Shown one piece after another: positions 26,001-34,800 of a DNA stretch of 37,508 nucleotides. The first letter of the stretch is position 1. Each line of letters begins with the position of its first letter. Below the pieces are notes generated by a model, which worked only from the letters and a program-made list of their open reading frames with translations, was not told the origin of the DNA and made no database searches. The translations under genes and the position numbers were made by a program. The DNA lies in IMG/VR virus record IMGVR_UViG_3300013093_000118, positions 1 to 37,508 of that record. One strand, given 5' to 3'. This DNA comes from a virus.

Positions 26001-29000
26001 TTAACATAACCTGCACTACGCAATAGAGGTTGATAATTTTCAGTTATCGGAAATGGTGCTGAATCGTATCCATTGGGTTTTAAATAAACATCATTAGGTG
26101 TTTGTTGAATTACAAAATTACTAATATCTGAATTAACTGTATTAGTTAGTACCAGTGCTTGCGGATTATTTTTAAATGTCCCTTCATCCAAAACTAATTC
26201 AATGTTTTCAAAAGAGTGACTTGCACCGTATTGTCCAACACGCAATGCCCACTCTTCATAAAATGTCAAACTCTCTAAATTATCAGAACTTAATACATTA
26301 AACAATTTATTAAGGACGTTTTGTGTACCCTTCTCTCGGATCATTCCCTGATAGAATTTAAATTCACTAACGTCATCTTGAATAATGTTTTCAAGGTACT
26401 GACGCTTTTGATAGCCAATTAAATGCTGGCCCATTGCTTGTTGAGCACTGTCAAAACTATCAACTTCAAGGCTATAAAAATCTGTAAACTGTGTGGCAAT
26501 ATTTGTCCAGTTAGGCAATATCTGCGCCATTGGTTTTGAATTCAGTTGTACCCAATCTGTTGATATAAATGTTGCTGTACCTGCAATAAATTTGTCAGCA
26601 CTATAATAGTAACCTTGGAAACTGATTACCTCGCCCATGTTATAATCTTGCCATGCTTGCCAGCTTTGTATTTCTGCCCGGTCATAGATAAAGCCTGGAA
26701 TATCCAATCCACCGTACCATCCGTTGGTTACATATGCAGATGCCTTAACTCTTTCTCTTCTATAACCGCTTGGGGGATTATAAATGATATCATTAAAAAT
26801 TGTAGAATTATCAATGATTGCCACGTGTTCATTTTGTATCAAATAAAAACTAGCACAGAAAATTCCATCAGTAGTCCTTGGACTATATGTAGCAGTGTTA
26901 CCTTCTCGATAGCTGTCTAATTCACGAGGAGGTATCGGTGTGCCGTCAGCTTTAAATATTTCATAGTTATTAAAAGAATTACTAATATCATCAATGACCG
27001 TTAGGTCAGTAGTAAATGATAATCCTGTTGCGCCAGGACTTAGACTGATTACTGAATTACCAACATTGCTCAATCCATCTAATTTATTATATTTTGTTGA
27101 ATCAAATACATCTGATGCTGGCAAATTGTATAATGCACTATAATATACTCCATCATACCGCACTATGGTTCCATAGTTAATTGGAGTATTGGGTGTCCAG
27201 TCGGACCACTTATCCTGAGAGACTGACCAATTCTGTGTAGTCCAGAACATAAACTCCTTGGCACTAGTTTCCCAATTTAGCACAACTCCTAAATTAGTAT
27301 TAAAATCATCAAACAAGAATCCTTGATCTTTTAAGTACTCACCGTATCCAGTTAAAAAATCTACCACATCTTGTATGGTTGTAAACAATGTTCCGTAAGG
27401 TACAGCTGTCGGAGTAGTTCTATCCCAGCTTTTTCTAAAATATGCCGAAGCGCCGCCGACTACAGGTAACGCTGTTAATAATGCAAGGTCAGTAGCGACA
27501 AATGTGCTGCCGGCTGTGAACGTTTTAGTTGCTCTATAAAAAGCTCCACTATACTGAACAATGGTGTCAATTGCATATTGTTGACCTGGAGTCCAGATCG
27601 AATAATTTTCTGAAATGCCACCGACATTGACCAGATTAGCAGTTTGTGTGTATTGGTATGAATAGAAGTACGGCTGAGTTATACTGTATCCTTTAACCTC
27701 AAATCCTGTTGAAACCTTAGTGATAATAACACCACTATAGGTTAATTTCTTAACAGGGCTCGAGCTATTTAAAATTATATTATAGTTTTCAGAAGGAATA
27801 AACACGCTGCCTGTAGACAAAGGTGTTTTGCTTTCTAATAATAAATTAAATTGATCTTTGTTAGTAAATGCTCCAACACGATAACTTAGACTTGGTAGTA
27901 TTAATTTTAAATCACTAGCATATCGATTGTAGTCAGTAAGATTATTACTAAAAATATAATTTAAAATAAGGTCAACTACATAATTTACAATACCAGCAGT
28001 TTGCACACGAGTTTTACTAGAATAAATGCTAGGAATTAAAACATCCGCAGGTGTAATACGCAATCCAGTATCTTTAAATACTAGTTGTCCGGCTAAGTTT
28101 CTAACAATTCTTGATCTATCTAATAATAGACCAAATGTTTTTGCAGGAGTAGCCAACATAGCCGCAATAACAATACTAAACGGGTAATGACTGCTGCGTC
28201 TCCAAGCTGTTTCAACTGGGCTTTCATCTCCGAAGATAAAATTATTGTCAGTGCTTTGTGTAATTGGTCCTTTTGCCAGTCCTGAAAATGTTGGGCTAAC
28301 TAAATTTCCATTTTCGTCAACTGGAAGATGTGACATTAAAAATGGTTTAGCATACTTGGACAAAGTATATGCCGGAACTGTACCATCACCTCGAACCACA
28401 CCGTTGGCAATATCTTGCCACATTATTAAATTGTTACTGGTATAAGGTGCTGGTCCGTAGGTCGATACCCACCATGTAGGCTGTATTGTAAATCCTAACA
28501 TTTCCCATGGGCAAATATTAGGACGATCAGTATCTAACATCCAGCGATAGATTCCTCTCCAATAACCCGGAGTTGGACGACCGTCCGGTGTTACACTTCC
28601 GGTATAATTATAGGTAAAAGAATTAGCTCTATCATAATTGAGAGGCTTTGAAAAATCTACACCTAACTTGCCGACCCAGCGATAAAAGTTAGGAGCAAGT
28701 ATCTGATTAAACTCAGAAAGGCTGTATGCTGTTTTTCTATTATAACCTGGAATAGTATCAGTAATATCAAAAATAGAAGTATCATAGTTAACTTTGATAT
28801 TATTGAAAATTCTTTTTTCTAGTTCTAATATTAGATTGTCTCTATAATCACCATAGGCTAGAATCAAACTTCCATCGTGCCCTTGTATCATAGTACGAGG
28901 AGTCACTAAGGTTGTATCAGTATAAATTTTAGGTACAAATTTTGGATAAAATCCTAATTTAGTCGGAGTAGCTGGTACAAAACTGCCGTCAGTGCTGTCA

Positions 29001-31861
29001 TATTCAACCGTAGTGATTGTATCACCGTCATGCATAACTACTGAATTGTCAATTACAACTAGTCCCTGATCATCAAATGTATAATCCTGGCCATAAATTA
29101 ATTGAACACCGTTAAGATAAATTCCAACAGCTTTATTAGATAGATTAGATAATGTAAACACTGATGATAGTGGATACATTTTTATTCTATGATCAACTAC
29201 TGTAAGATCTGTTTTAATACTAGCACCGTATGGAACCATATCACTGAAATAATATGGTGCGGTATTTGGTGTGTTAGCGTTTAGTTTTAACATGATACGA
29301 TCAACCAGTGCAACTGGATCGCCATCAATGCCTAAATTATTTGCTGCTGTGATAAAGTTTCTTTTAAAATTATTATAGTCATCTCGACTTGTTTCGAGCG
29401 CCTTAATAATGTTATTAGATTGAGATGTAATATGATATATGCTTAAACTAGCAGGACCGCTATGTTGTATAAATTTAGTTCCGTACTGTGAAATACTTCC
29501 AAGATCTCTTAAATTGTTGTCTCCTGGAAAATTTCCAACAAATACAGTTGACAAGTTATCAACAATACTGTTAACATGGTCAATAACTTCGCCCAATGTA
29601 AAATCCTGCATTTCGGCATTTAATGGATTATTTTGTAAATTTAATGGTATTTCATAATAGCCGTTACTATTAATCGGTTGAGCTGAAAAAGCCTTGATGG
29701 TCAATACATCACTAAGACTGATTGCTGTTTTTAGTACTACCTGTTTATACATTGGAGTGTTAACAATACTCCAGTTGTCGCCAGAAAGTCGAATTCCATT
29801 GACATACACACGAACTACAAGATCATCTAGTGCGGCGATATCGTCAAAAATATCTATATTAAAATTATTAGTTAAATTAGAATTTTTATATATTCGAATA
29901 GCGGCTTGTGTATTAGTTACTGTCGAAGTCTTCCAGCCATTGACATACACTGAATTGCCAGAATAGTCATGACTAACCAGATATCCAACATTGATATTTT
30001 TGCTAATCAGCGAGGTCGTCTCTTTATATTGGAAACTGTCAGTCGCCAGTGTAAAGTTAAAAACAATATCTCCAATGTTATTAACATTTTGATAACTTAA
30101 CGGAAATCCTAAAGTTAAATCAGCAGTGCCTGTACCAATTTTATAAGAAAATATTGATGTACCGATAAATGAGCTACCATTGTAAACTGTGGTATCCCCG
30201 AAGCTAATACCGTTATCATCAACTACATCAAACAACGGAGCTTGATTTGTATTATTTTTTTGTTGCGAAGATTGCCATGCAGTGCCGTTGAACCAATACA
30301 TTCTACTTTGGTTCTTAATACCCTGCTTTACTAACACTGTCTGATTTTTTATAGGTGAATCTGTTTCAGTAAGGACGATTTGATCGTATCCTTTGATGTT
30401 AATGAAACTAACTGTATAAATTTTATTTTGTACTAGCGAATCTTTATCTGATAAAAATAATACACGATGACCTGATACTAGCGGTACTCCATCAATATTA
30501 TAACCTCGGGATCCTTCTATAGTAGAAAAAATATCTGTAGTAAATGTATCAACTAAATCGACATCATCGATTGCAGTTGTACCAAAATTAAATAATTTTA
30601 AATCAGCCTGAAATTCAATAATTGGTCGAATCGCTCTAGCTGTTTGATCTAAAGACAGATCACTTCCATTATAACTAGCACTAGTCGCAATAACATCTTT
30701 ATGGAACCAACGATTGTATCGACTCCATGGATTATGATCTTTACTTGCACGATTTATTACAAGATAATCTGTTATGCTGGCAAATCCAGTAGCATCACTG
30801 AAAGGATCGACATCAAATGCGGCTGAATCAAATGCTATCGATTCAGCAACTGTGTAAGGATTAATTATTTCTAAAACTTTAGAGTCAATTAAGGTGATTG
30901 CGGTTCCTACGCCTTCAACGTAGTATTGTCCAGTAGCATATGTTGAAGGTATTACTGTTCCTCCAAACGAAATTTTCATTCCGTTACTAAGTGCAGTACC
31001 GTCTGCTAGAACATAATTTTTTTTACCTAAAATGTCTTTTTCAACATCAATAGTTGATGCATCGGTTACATTAAATATTTCTAATGAACCACCTAAGTCA
31101 ATATCAGTTTCACTTTGATAATACAAAATACTCGGTGCATCTAATGGGACTGTAAATGTTATAGTGCCTTGTTCTACAGCAAAATTGCTGACTCCATGTT
31201 TATATCTAGTGCTTGCTCCTACCACTCGCTGAGACATAAAACTAAAAGGATTTCCTGGACTGTTGATTTCAAACGTATATGTTTGACCTCTATATAATTT
31301 CAATACAGGATTAAGATCTAATCCGTTTGGTGTAAACAGATATTCATTGGTGTTACCTTCTGATTGTATCTTTACAGTATATGTGCTAGTAATAGATACC
31401 GCCTGTCCGTAGATTGTAATAGTATCGGGACCATATGGCAACCAATAATAATTTTGAAAGTTAACAAACTTATCCCAATCAATATGCGGATCCCATGAAT
31501 AAAACTCTTGTTGATTTAATCGTGCATGATTATTTGTAATTCCACCAAAGACCCCAATTTGATTGATATAATCGATATAGTCTTTAAAAAATGTAACATT
31601 ACCTATACTGTCTTTAATAACTAGTCCGGGTTCTAATTGATAGTTTTGTCTTGTTGTATCTGCTGCGGTAACATAAACATCAGCACCTGTTGCCGCTTTT
31701 GCATTTTCACGACCAATAAATCCGCTGACCTTTGAAACTGTGCCAGGCTGATACAGCTGATCAATCGTTGCCTGCAAGAATTTTTTATTAGCAGGTGTTT
31801 GATAAAAATCAGGAAGAAAATTTACGCCTAGCCCTGGCTTGCCGGTCGGATTGTTTGCCAT
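17060..31861 (-). CDS. giant modular baseplate/tail structural protein (4933 aa, gp7 position)
   Basis: This single uninterrupted frame takes up 40 percent of the window. It begins MANNPTGKPGLGVNFLPDFY, followed by NKKFLQATIDQL and GFIGRENAKA, a start I associate with giant structural proteins of T4-like cyanophages. It follows gp6 directly (TAATG overlap), the place of T4 gp7 (1032 aa), so it may carry a wedge function in its conserved parts (FYEEWALRVGQYGA, YVSEVKPYRTKVREY, IVEIRGERIEYF). Modules I can see are a cupredoxin-like segment (about 170-260), CBM5/12-like W-Y-W repeats, an FG-GAP-like propeller (about 2140-2830) with three tandem repeats inside, GxGY..P beta repeats, and many Ig/fibre-like strands. 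There is no signal peptide or membrane helix. Surface binding is inferred. It is about five times longer than T4 gp7. Confidence 0.9.
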   Translation of the reverse strand: MANNPTGKPGLGVNFLPDFYQTPANKKFLQATIDQLYQPGTVSKVSGFIGRENAKAATGADVYVTAADTTRQNYQLEPGLVIKDSIGNVTFFKDYIDYINQIGVFGGITNNHARLNQQEFYSWDPHIDWDKFVNFQNYYWLPYGPDTITIYGQAVSITSTYTVKIQSEGNTNEYLFTPNGLDLNPVLKLYRGQTYTFEINSPGNPFSFMSQRVVGASTRYKHGVSNFAVEQGTITFTVPLDAPSILYYQSETDIDLGGSLEIFNVTDASTIDVEKDILGKKNYVLADGTALSNGMKISFGGTVIPSTYATGQYYVEGVGTAITLIDSKVLEIINPYTVAESIAFDSAAFDVDPFSDATGFASITDYLVINRASKDHNPWSRYNRWFHKDVIATSASYNGSDLSLDQTARAIRPIIEFQADLKLFNFGTTAIDDVDLVDTFTTDIFSTIEGSRGYNIDGVPLVSGHRVLFLSDKDSLVQNKIYTVSFINIKGYDQIVLTETDSPIKNQTVLVKQGIKNQSRMYWFNGTAWQSSQQKNNTNQAPLFDVVDDNGISFGDTTVYNGSSFIGTSIFSYKIGTGTADLTLGFPLSYQNVNNIGDIVFNFTLATDSFQYKETTSLISKNINVGYLVSHDYSGNSVYVNGWKTSTVTNTQAAIRIYKNSNLTNNFNIDIFDDIAALDDLVVRVYVNGIRLSGDNWSIVNTPMYKQVVLKTAISLSDVLTIKAFSAQPINSNGYYEIPLNLQNNPLNAEMQDFTLGEVIDHVNSIVDNLSTVFVGNFPGDNNLRDLGSISQYGTKFIQHSGPASLSIYHITSQSNNIIKALETSRDDYNNFKRNFITAANNLGIDGDPVALVDRIMLKLNANTPNTAPYYFSDMVPYGASIKTDLTVVDHRIKMYPLSSVFTLSNLSNKAVGIYLNGVQLIYGQDYTFDDQGLVVIDNSVVMHDGDTITTVEYDSTDGSFVPATPTKLGFYPKFVPKIYTDTTLVTPRTMIQGHDGSLILAYGDYRDNLILELEKRIFNNIKVNYDTSIFDITDTIPGYNRKTAYSLSEFNQILAPNFYRWVGKLGVDFSKPLNYDRANSFTYNYTGSVTPDGRPTPGYWRGIYRWMLDTDRPNICPWEMLGFTIQPTWWVSTYGPAPYTSNNLIMWQDIANGVVRGDGTVPAYTLSKYAKPFLMSHLPVDENGNLVSPTFSGLAKGPITQSTDNNFIFGDESPVETAWRRSSHYPFSIVIAAMLATPAKTFGLLLDRSRIVRNLAGQLVFKDTGLRITPADVLIPSIYSSKTRVQTAGIVNYVVDLILNYIFSNNLTDYNRYASDLKLILPSLSYRVGAFTNKDQFNLLLESKTPLSTGSVFIPSENYNIILNSSSPVKKLTYSGVIITKVSTGFEVKGYSITQPYFYSYQYTQTANLVNVGGISENYSIWTPGQQYAIDTIVQYSGAFYRATKTFTAGSTFVATDLALLTALPVVGGASAYFRKSWDRTTPTAVPYGTLFTTIQDVVDFLTGYGEYLKDQGFLFDDFNTNLGVVLNWETSAKEFMFWTTQNWSVSQDKWSDWTPNTPINYGTIVRYDGVYYSALYNLPASDVFDSTKYNKLDGLSNVGNSVISLSPGATGLSFTTDLTVIDDISNSFNNYEIFKADGTPIPPRELDSYREGNTATYSPRTTDGIFCASFYLIQNEHVAIIDNSTIFNDIIYNPPSGYRRERVKASAYVTNGWYGGLDIPGFIYDRAEIQSWQAWQDYNMGEVISFQGYYYSADKFIAGTATFISTDWVQLNSKPMAQILPNWTNIATQFTDFYSLEVDSFDSAQQAMGQHLIGYQKRQYLENIIQDDVSEFKFYQGMIREKGTQNVLNKLFNVLSSDNLESLTFYEEWALRVGQYGASHSFENIELVLDEGTFKNNPQALVLTNTVNSDISNFVIQQTPNDVYLKPNGYDSAPFPITENYQPLLRSAGYVNPNDVFITLKNISDIVTQDITTFNNGAYIWCTFDNKPNDWNIYRFTDLGIRISAASYDSNVLTLTTETIPKLKIGDYVGLSQVPSVNGFYQVTGVGVNSFTISATLSNFPSPANSSNADYVTLVSTLVVYSLTSQRTTSIDNIDSLLPLHLDSNELIWTDDRGDGKWATWKYVPCYKSTAIANLTPFDNALYGSLIAVNSQGTAMAIRTSTGNVIMHARAGVNSPWVQTGKLDVPFFSNRLQPSASATVIALSPDASWLVTGSPTASDVSSNYLGSWVSQTYLQGSIVSHNNLYWKAVLPVPTGTEPSTVNSVYWEEIPYIPVSQPKFSTTTVSATNLVAGQTYQIANLGPTDFTLFGAASNTVGQFFIANSQGTGTGTAAPIVYAGSLITGTQYTIRTTGNSDFTKVGAFSNAVGTVFTASGPGTGSGSVFGPAVTAGSFNTNQSYVIQTLGTLTDFTKVGAASNTVDTIFVATGPGAGTGLALLRTVTASSGLSQQGVISIYQKDLDNNYNLIDTITSPSPAAGELFGSALAFGVDALYVGAPGTNQVYKFSYTSTTVISAIYNPIGSGKGTLVLSSTLGIFPGMHVKGTGFTEGQTVETVLNNTTLLLTGTPDGVPDGLLSFYTTGWGYDLSTSIIGPNGTNFGNQIVVSNDGLTVLISATAGSQTGKVYVYKQIANSLTQTQILPTANTLDNNADNNYGNSIAISNSGEYIAIADQSADTATTTQQGFVRVYVNTATGYSLYQELQDHQPTQGSKFGNKIAFMNDYKTLVVYSQDGDTYTTTTIDEGTTTFDKQSTNFRTINISSGRIDVYDQYSSKWVFAESLSNPTSYQGFGQGFAVGNNHIVAGVPYAYDQGFQSGNIFDFYKTPNKYTWTIDRTQTDIPNLDKIKKVFLYDKSIGELVTYLDIIDPLQGKIAGIAEEELRYKSFYDPATYSVGTSSVNVDPTTFWSSAQVGQLWWDLRTAKFLETYFNDPAYRNNVWNTVAPGASIDIYEWVSSPYLPSVWDSYYDYTKKTDTPAGLALGISGTSLYGDSVYSVYARYDSLTKTYINTYYFWVKNKQTVPNISGRNISAASVANLISNPRGQGYSYISFTANNSISLTNVKPLLNSTNTVLSIEYWLIDNTDQNVHSQWKLISNDTIVDLPHTIEQKWFDSLCGVDQKGRVVPDPSLPPKLRYGIENRPRQSMFVNRVEALKEFIETVNSVMSSVQITESRDLTALESHDPIPTTISGLWDTTILTEAGIDAVAIGSFTRPVLTPIITNGTIIGITIVNSGKGYINAPYITIAGSGDGAVVQAVIDSLGHIIGATVINGGEGYDENTVALVRDYCVLVQSDSQADNTWSIYSYDPVNKLWSRILTQRYDVRKYWSYIDWYQTGYSQFTSPDFAISTFADLNSISAEIGETVKVLTANSGKWVLLEKVANSSSVDWTASYSVVGLQEGTIQLSSALYNFKGTSVGYDASTFDEISFDTVAATELRTILNAIKNNIFIDDLKISYLDLFFSTVRYAYSEQLYLDWIFKTSFVRATHNVGQLSQPVNYPVDNLSNFQDYVSEVKPYRTKVREYISKFSGVPGTTGVEMGSTAVTDFDLQSTYENNKLTTLCPTVSNGVVHYTDSTLTEYPWKFWLDNVGFEVTEIHLTSGGSGYINIPQVIISSSSGSGATAKAYIANGVVNRIVLITNGKGYLTTPTVTLSGGLSVGGTPATAVAYIGNSVVRSSLISLKFDRLTPSYYMNSLNKTQTFTTTTSSQLQFTLQWAPDIRVGKSSVTINGAPLLREFYTISLVSSKVSGQTVYSGKLTLSTAPKKNSVIVINYSVDTTFLTSVDRIQFYYNPTSGQLGKDLSQLMTGVDYGGAVVSGLDFNVSGGWDSSAFYTDKWDAFDPNYTDYTIQVAANTHTFTLPYNPTVGTLLNVYYVQNYIKSYTADGTTSSYSFNPKISFPVATVELFKQTRAITSTYTAASSVNTQLTVASTVGIVPGMIISGTGFSNRQQVIRVLSSTTLTISSPPIGTVPDGTVLTFSNLAGSFILSLADTTGLRIGDIVSTAVNSFGYNAEIVSIDPVNHNVTLNQILYTNIANATSITFTRTLIQPVDVTINANGTIVLTQSALADTPSGSTIAITGTLAPQRLDDPNYGTPQQTNSSAIMQTINIGTTGTPTVTTVNNADGTTSTVIAIPNSFVVSNNDSFILRQQTSDGSINSQLVDYDTAITGGDLAYSTATGLAADDIVLDGDGLVTPTTSPATEEVVPGQVVDALAVKVYDKPSTGSASIKIDNYISDGITYQYSISQQPNSPTAVIVKIGSTIMNYTTDNTTDYRVDYKNRLIKFSSVPTANQTISIFSIGFSGANILDTNYFVGDGTTREFITTAPWITPVTFLAYVDGQPVNPTLFKTDSTYEYSNTIGLRFAGAPAAGSLINYIIVSGSKQSFAITKSEKIATNGSLTYTLQNPVGNQLPDESFMLVRVDQNILYGPVNSYYTIQNQELNYTIDSYKVTPFTVSIDSILVYADGNKLTLGKDYTVDLSGITVSINQAIYGQYLGKQLTVSVQATDGYSYNPNTQQITFTQAYDNTHTVEVISSYVHDFLDMQRTEIEFNSSYSITPGTPAFYAFNRLTSGSLPLDRPVLNSNYVWVIKNNTLLTPSVDYQLSADLQSVQLTVAPSLTDKITLITFGSNVLPQTGASYMQFKDMLNRVSYKRLNANTRTMLAADLKWNDTQIVVVDASKFDLPNPSQNKPGIVEIRGERIEYFALNGNVLSQLRRGTLGTGIYSLNRSGTSVQNIGPSETIPYVDTATTYTIKSDGTNTVNLNFVPKSVNEIEVFVGGYNDTAIWSANTSYSIGDIVTVNSYTYKCTTAHVSSSTFTLDSANWHFFVGNIRLKKSAYSVFNINNAPYSPNGDVSFPADFTVDGTSSSITLTNKLAVGTQITVVKTTGELWDGYDLNLLNQNIRAGDTASNILQDNSTIAKFIKAVPGIWYTDYSR
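17390..17540 (-). other. CBM5/12-like W-Y-W module in the giant protein (copy 5)
   Basis: This encodes IWSANTSYSIGDIVTVNSYT, then a YKC segment and a closing NWHFF. The pattern W-x(4)-Y-x(2)-GD-x-V with a later Y and terminal W matches small chitin/cellulose-binding type modules. Carbohydrate binding is inferred only. Confidence 0.5.
24550..25005 (-). repeat. three tandem repeats of about 46 residues inside the giant protein
   Basis: The three units read GQTYQIANLGPTDFTLFGAA, GTQYTIRTTGNSDFTKVGAF and NQSYVIQTLGTLTDFTKVGA. Each is followed by SN.V...F.A...G.GTG. They are similar in protein and partly in DNA (for example the ACTTTTGTAAAGTCA string occurs twice), which suggests recent duplication. 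Confidence 0.7.
25043..25182 (-). other. CBM5/12-like W-Y-W module in the giant protein (copy 4)
   Basis: This encodes LGSWVSQTYLQGSIVSHNNL, then YWKAV and a closing YWEEI, the same pattern of aromatic residues as the copies at 26.5-27.6 kb. It sits next to the propeller region. Sugar binding is inferred. Confidence 0.5.
26530..27605 (-). other. cluster of three CBM5/12-like modules in the giant protein (copies 1-3)
   Basis: In protein order: IWTPGQQYAIDTIVQYSGAF with YRATK (about 27460-27605), WTPNTPINYGTIVRYDGVYY (about 27072-27215), and WQAWQDYNMGEVISFQGYYY with the end WVQL (about 26530-26668). Each has the spacing W...Y..G.IV.Y.G.YY.A typical of small carbohydrate-binding modules. Only a profile search or structure model can confirm it. 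Confidence 0.5.
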
Positions 31862-34800
31862 TAGTTAGATGCTCCAAAATTTGCGCTGGTTATGTTTTGA
31901 CTAGATACTACTGTTGTTAGTGCTTCACCGGTAACTGTTTTAAGATTAGCACTAGTAAGTCCTGATACTATTACAATATTTTTAGCTGTGGCACAACTTA
32001 AAAATATTTGATTACTAGAACATTGTACTTCAAATAAACTACCAAAGTATTGTCCAGATTGAGTAGGCACAATAACAAAGTTTGTAATATCTGGTGCTAG
32101 TTGATTCATGACATATGTTGACAATTCTGTAAAATAAAATGTGTCACCAAAGTCCCAATTCTGTAAAGCAAAAAATTGATTAATTGCTGTTAATATTCTT
32201 GCGGTAACGTCGGCAGTTGATACAGCAATAGTTGGATTGATGATGACATTAAAGGTTGCTTGTAAAGTAGGATCAGCCTGTTCTCCAAACAAAAGTTTAT
32301 AACTTACAGGATGATAAACAATTTCATCGCTAATAGCTTTAATTAAATTCAAATTAGAACTTAGCATACTGTTAAGTTCTGCTGAACTTGGAGGTAAAGG
32401 CTCGCTGATATTTGCGCCAGACAACCATTGTCTAAATTGAGAATCATAGCTGTCAGTTAATACATAGATATCAATAATATTGCTTGGTCCTGGATCAATC
32501 CTTGAATCATAATCTGCACTATGAGTGTATTGAAATTTAATTTTATCTCTACCAGTATATACTCTGTAATCTAAAGTAGGAGAAAATATACCAGTTGTGC
32601 GATTTAATTTTTTTACAACACTAGTATCAATGAAATAAAAATATTGGCCATCTGGATATAAAGTAGAGGTAATACCTGTTTGTGTTGATTTGATGATTAC
32701 AGGACCAGTATCTGGATCATTTAAAACATATCGATAATCTTCTTGACCTTCTGTTATAATATATTTTTCTTCTATAATATATTTGTATTTGTCTTGATCA
32801 AAGTTTCCAGTATTTGGATTAACCATGTCAAGGAATAGTTGAGGATTATCTACTATACCATTACCGCTAGAATCAGCAAACGTTACAACAATCTTTTTAG
32901 GATCTATATATCCGTCTTGTCCTACGTATTCACTAACAACTTGCCAATCAGAGTCAACTGTAAATGCAGATGTACTGTCTGGTTGTGTGTTAATACTTAA
33001 TAATTTAATTTGATCTTTAACTATATTGCTAGATGCAATATCATAAATTTTCTGATTACTGTCAAAATAGAAAGTTACAGCCGCATCGCTTTCAAATACA
33101 TAGCGTATTTGTCTAGTGGTGATAGTGTAGTATTCATTATTAGTAGTAAACAACAACATCCAACTACTGTCTATTTGAGTACTCGAAGTGTCTCCTTGGT
33201 TAACTAAACTAAAAGCACCTGCAACATTAAGATCTTGTTCATAGATAATTTGCCATGCTTGATTTACTGCATCATAGCGTAGACCAAATGGTTGATTAGC
33301 AAATATTAAGTCTATCATTGTTGATTGAACACTTGGTGTAATTGTTAAAACAAACTTAGGAAGGATTTGTGTTATTACGGCATTAGTAGGTATTTGCTGA
33401 TTTAATTGAATAGGTCCAAATCCTGTGGCCAATCTACCAGTACCACTAGCAGTGCCGTCTCCTGACACTGACACGACTTCAGCCCAAACATACGTTGTTC
33501 CGCCTGCTGGAATATTTCCAGTATATGCTACTAGTTCGTTGTTCTTTTTAGTATTAAAATAATAGCCAGCTGGTGCAACAAATTTTAGTAACGCACCTGC
33601 ACCAACATATTTTAAATTTGTTGCAGTAAGATTTTGTCCAACAGTATAAGGAGTAGCATTTGCGATTGATCCAATATATCCACTGGACATGTTGCTATCA
33701 GAAGTTATACTATACCACGCAGCACTATTACCAACTGTTAGTACGTCAATGAAATTAGCATAATAAAAATTTCTTAAATTTTGATCTCGTAGAATATCAG
33801 TTACAGTGTTAGCAATAATTCCTGCAATTTCAGTCTGTGTAGTATAGGTGAATGTGGTAGAATATGTAAATGGTTGTTGATAAAGTACGCCGTCATCGGC
33901 AAACAAATTAGTGCTACTGTACTTGCCTGTTGGATCAGTCAGATCAAAATAACGGCTAATACCGCTGCTAGTTCTGTTTACTGCCTTAACCTTGGCCACC
34001 TGAAGATTAGCACTCAGCGGACTAATATTATAATCTTCACCTGTAATCATTCTATTTTGTGTATAGTATGTCTGAGGTGCGTTAGTTTTAATACTAGCAT
34101 TTGTTTCTGACGCGGTTGCATTAGTCACTGATGTTGCCAGACTTAATGTAATAGATAATGTTTCACTTGTGTTCTGTGCTGAAATGTAAGGTATAGTAAT
34201 TCCAACGTTTACAATATCTGATGGATTAATTGTGTATGATAGATTATTACTTACTCTGTAATATACTCTAAAAGAGCCTAGTGGCAAATTACCAAATACT
34301 CCGTCACTAAACGCCAATGCGATTGCATCGTTTGCTTTGGTTAATACGCTATAGATATTTTTAACCTGATTGCTACTTAAACTGTTATAAATTACATTGT
34401 TACCAGTAACAGAAGGAATTTTTGTCCAGGTGGTTGATTCTGCACCTTTCTGATCAATGCCGTATAACCATACGTCGGTATTGTTAATATTTTGAGTAGC
34501 AATGTCAATCGTTTGATTACTGCTAGGTTGCGTCACTGTAAATGTTGCAGTGTTCAACGATCCTTGAGTGAAATTAAAAAAGAATCCAGTTCCTGGACTA
34601 CCAGCACCGTGACCATCATCACTATAAATGCAGGCGATCTGATTACCTGCTTTAGGTGCTTCTTCATAAACAAAAGTTTCACCCTTGAATGTTGCACTGG
34701 TAATTTCAAAATTCATTGCACGACCTGCAACTGTTTGAGAAAATGTGTAGATAGGCACATCTGTATTAGATGAGTTAAATCTATACTGTGCTGTAGGAAT

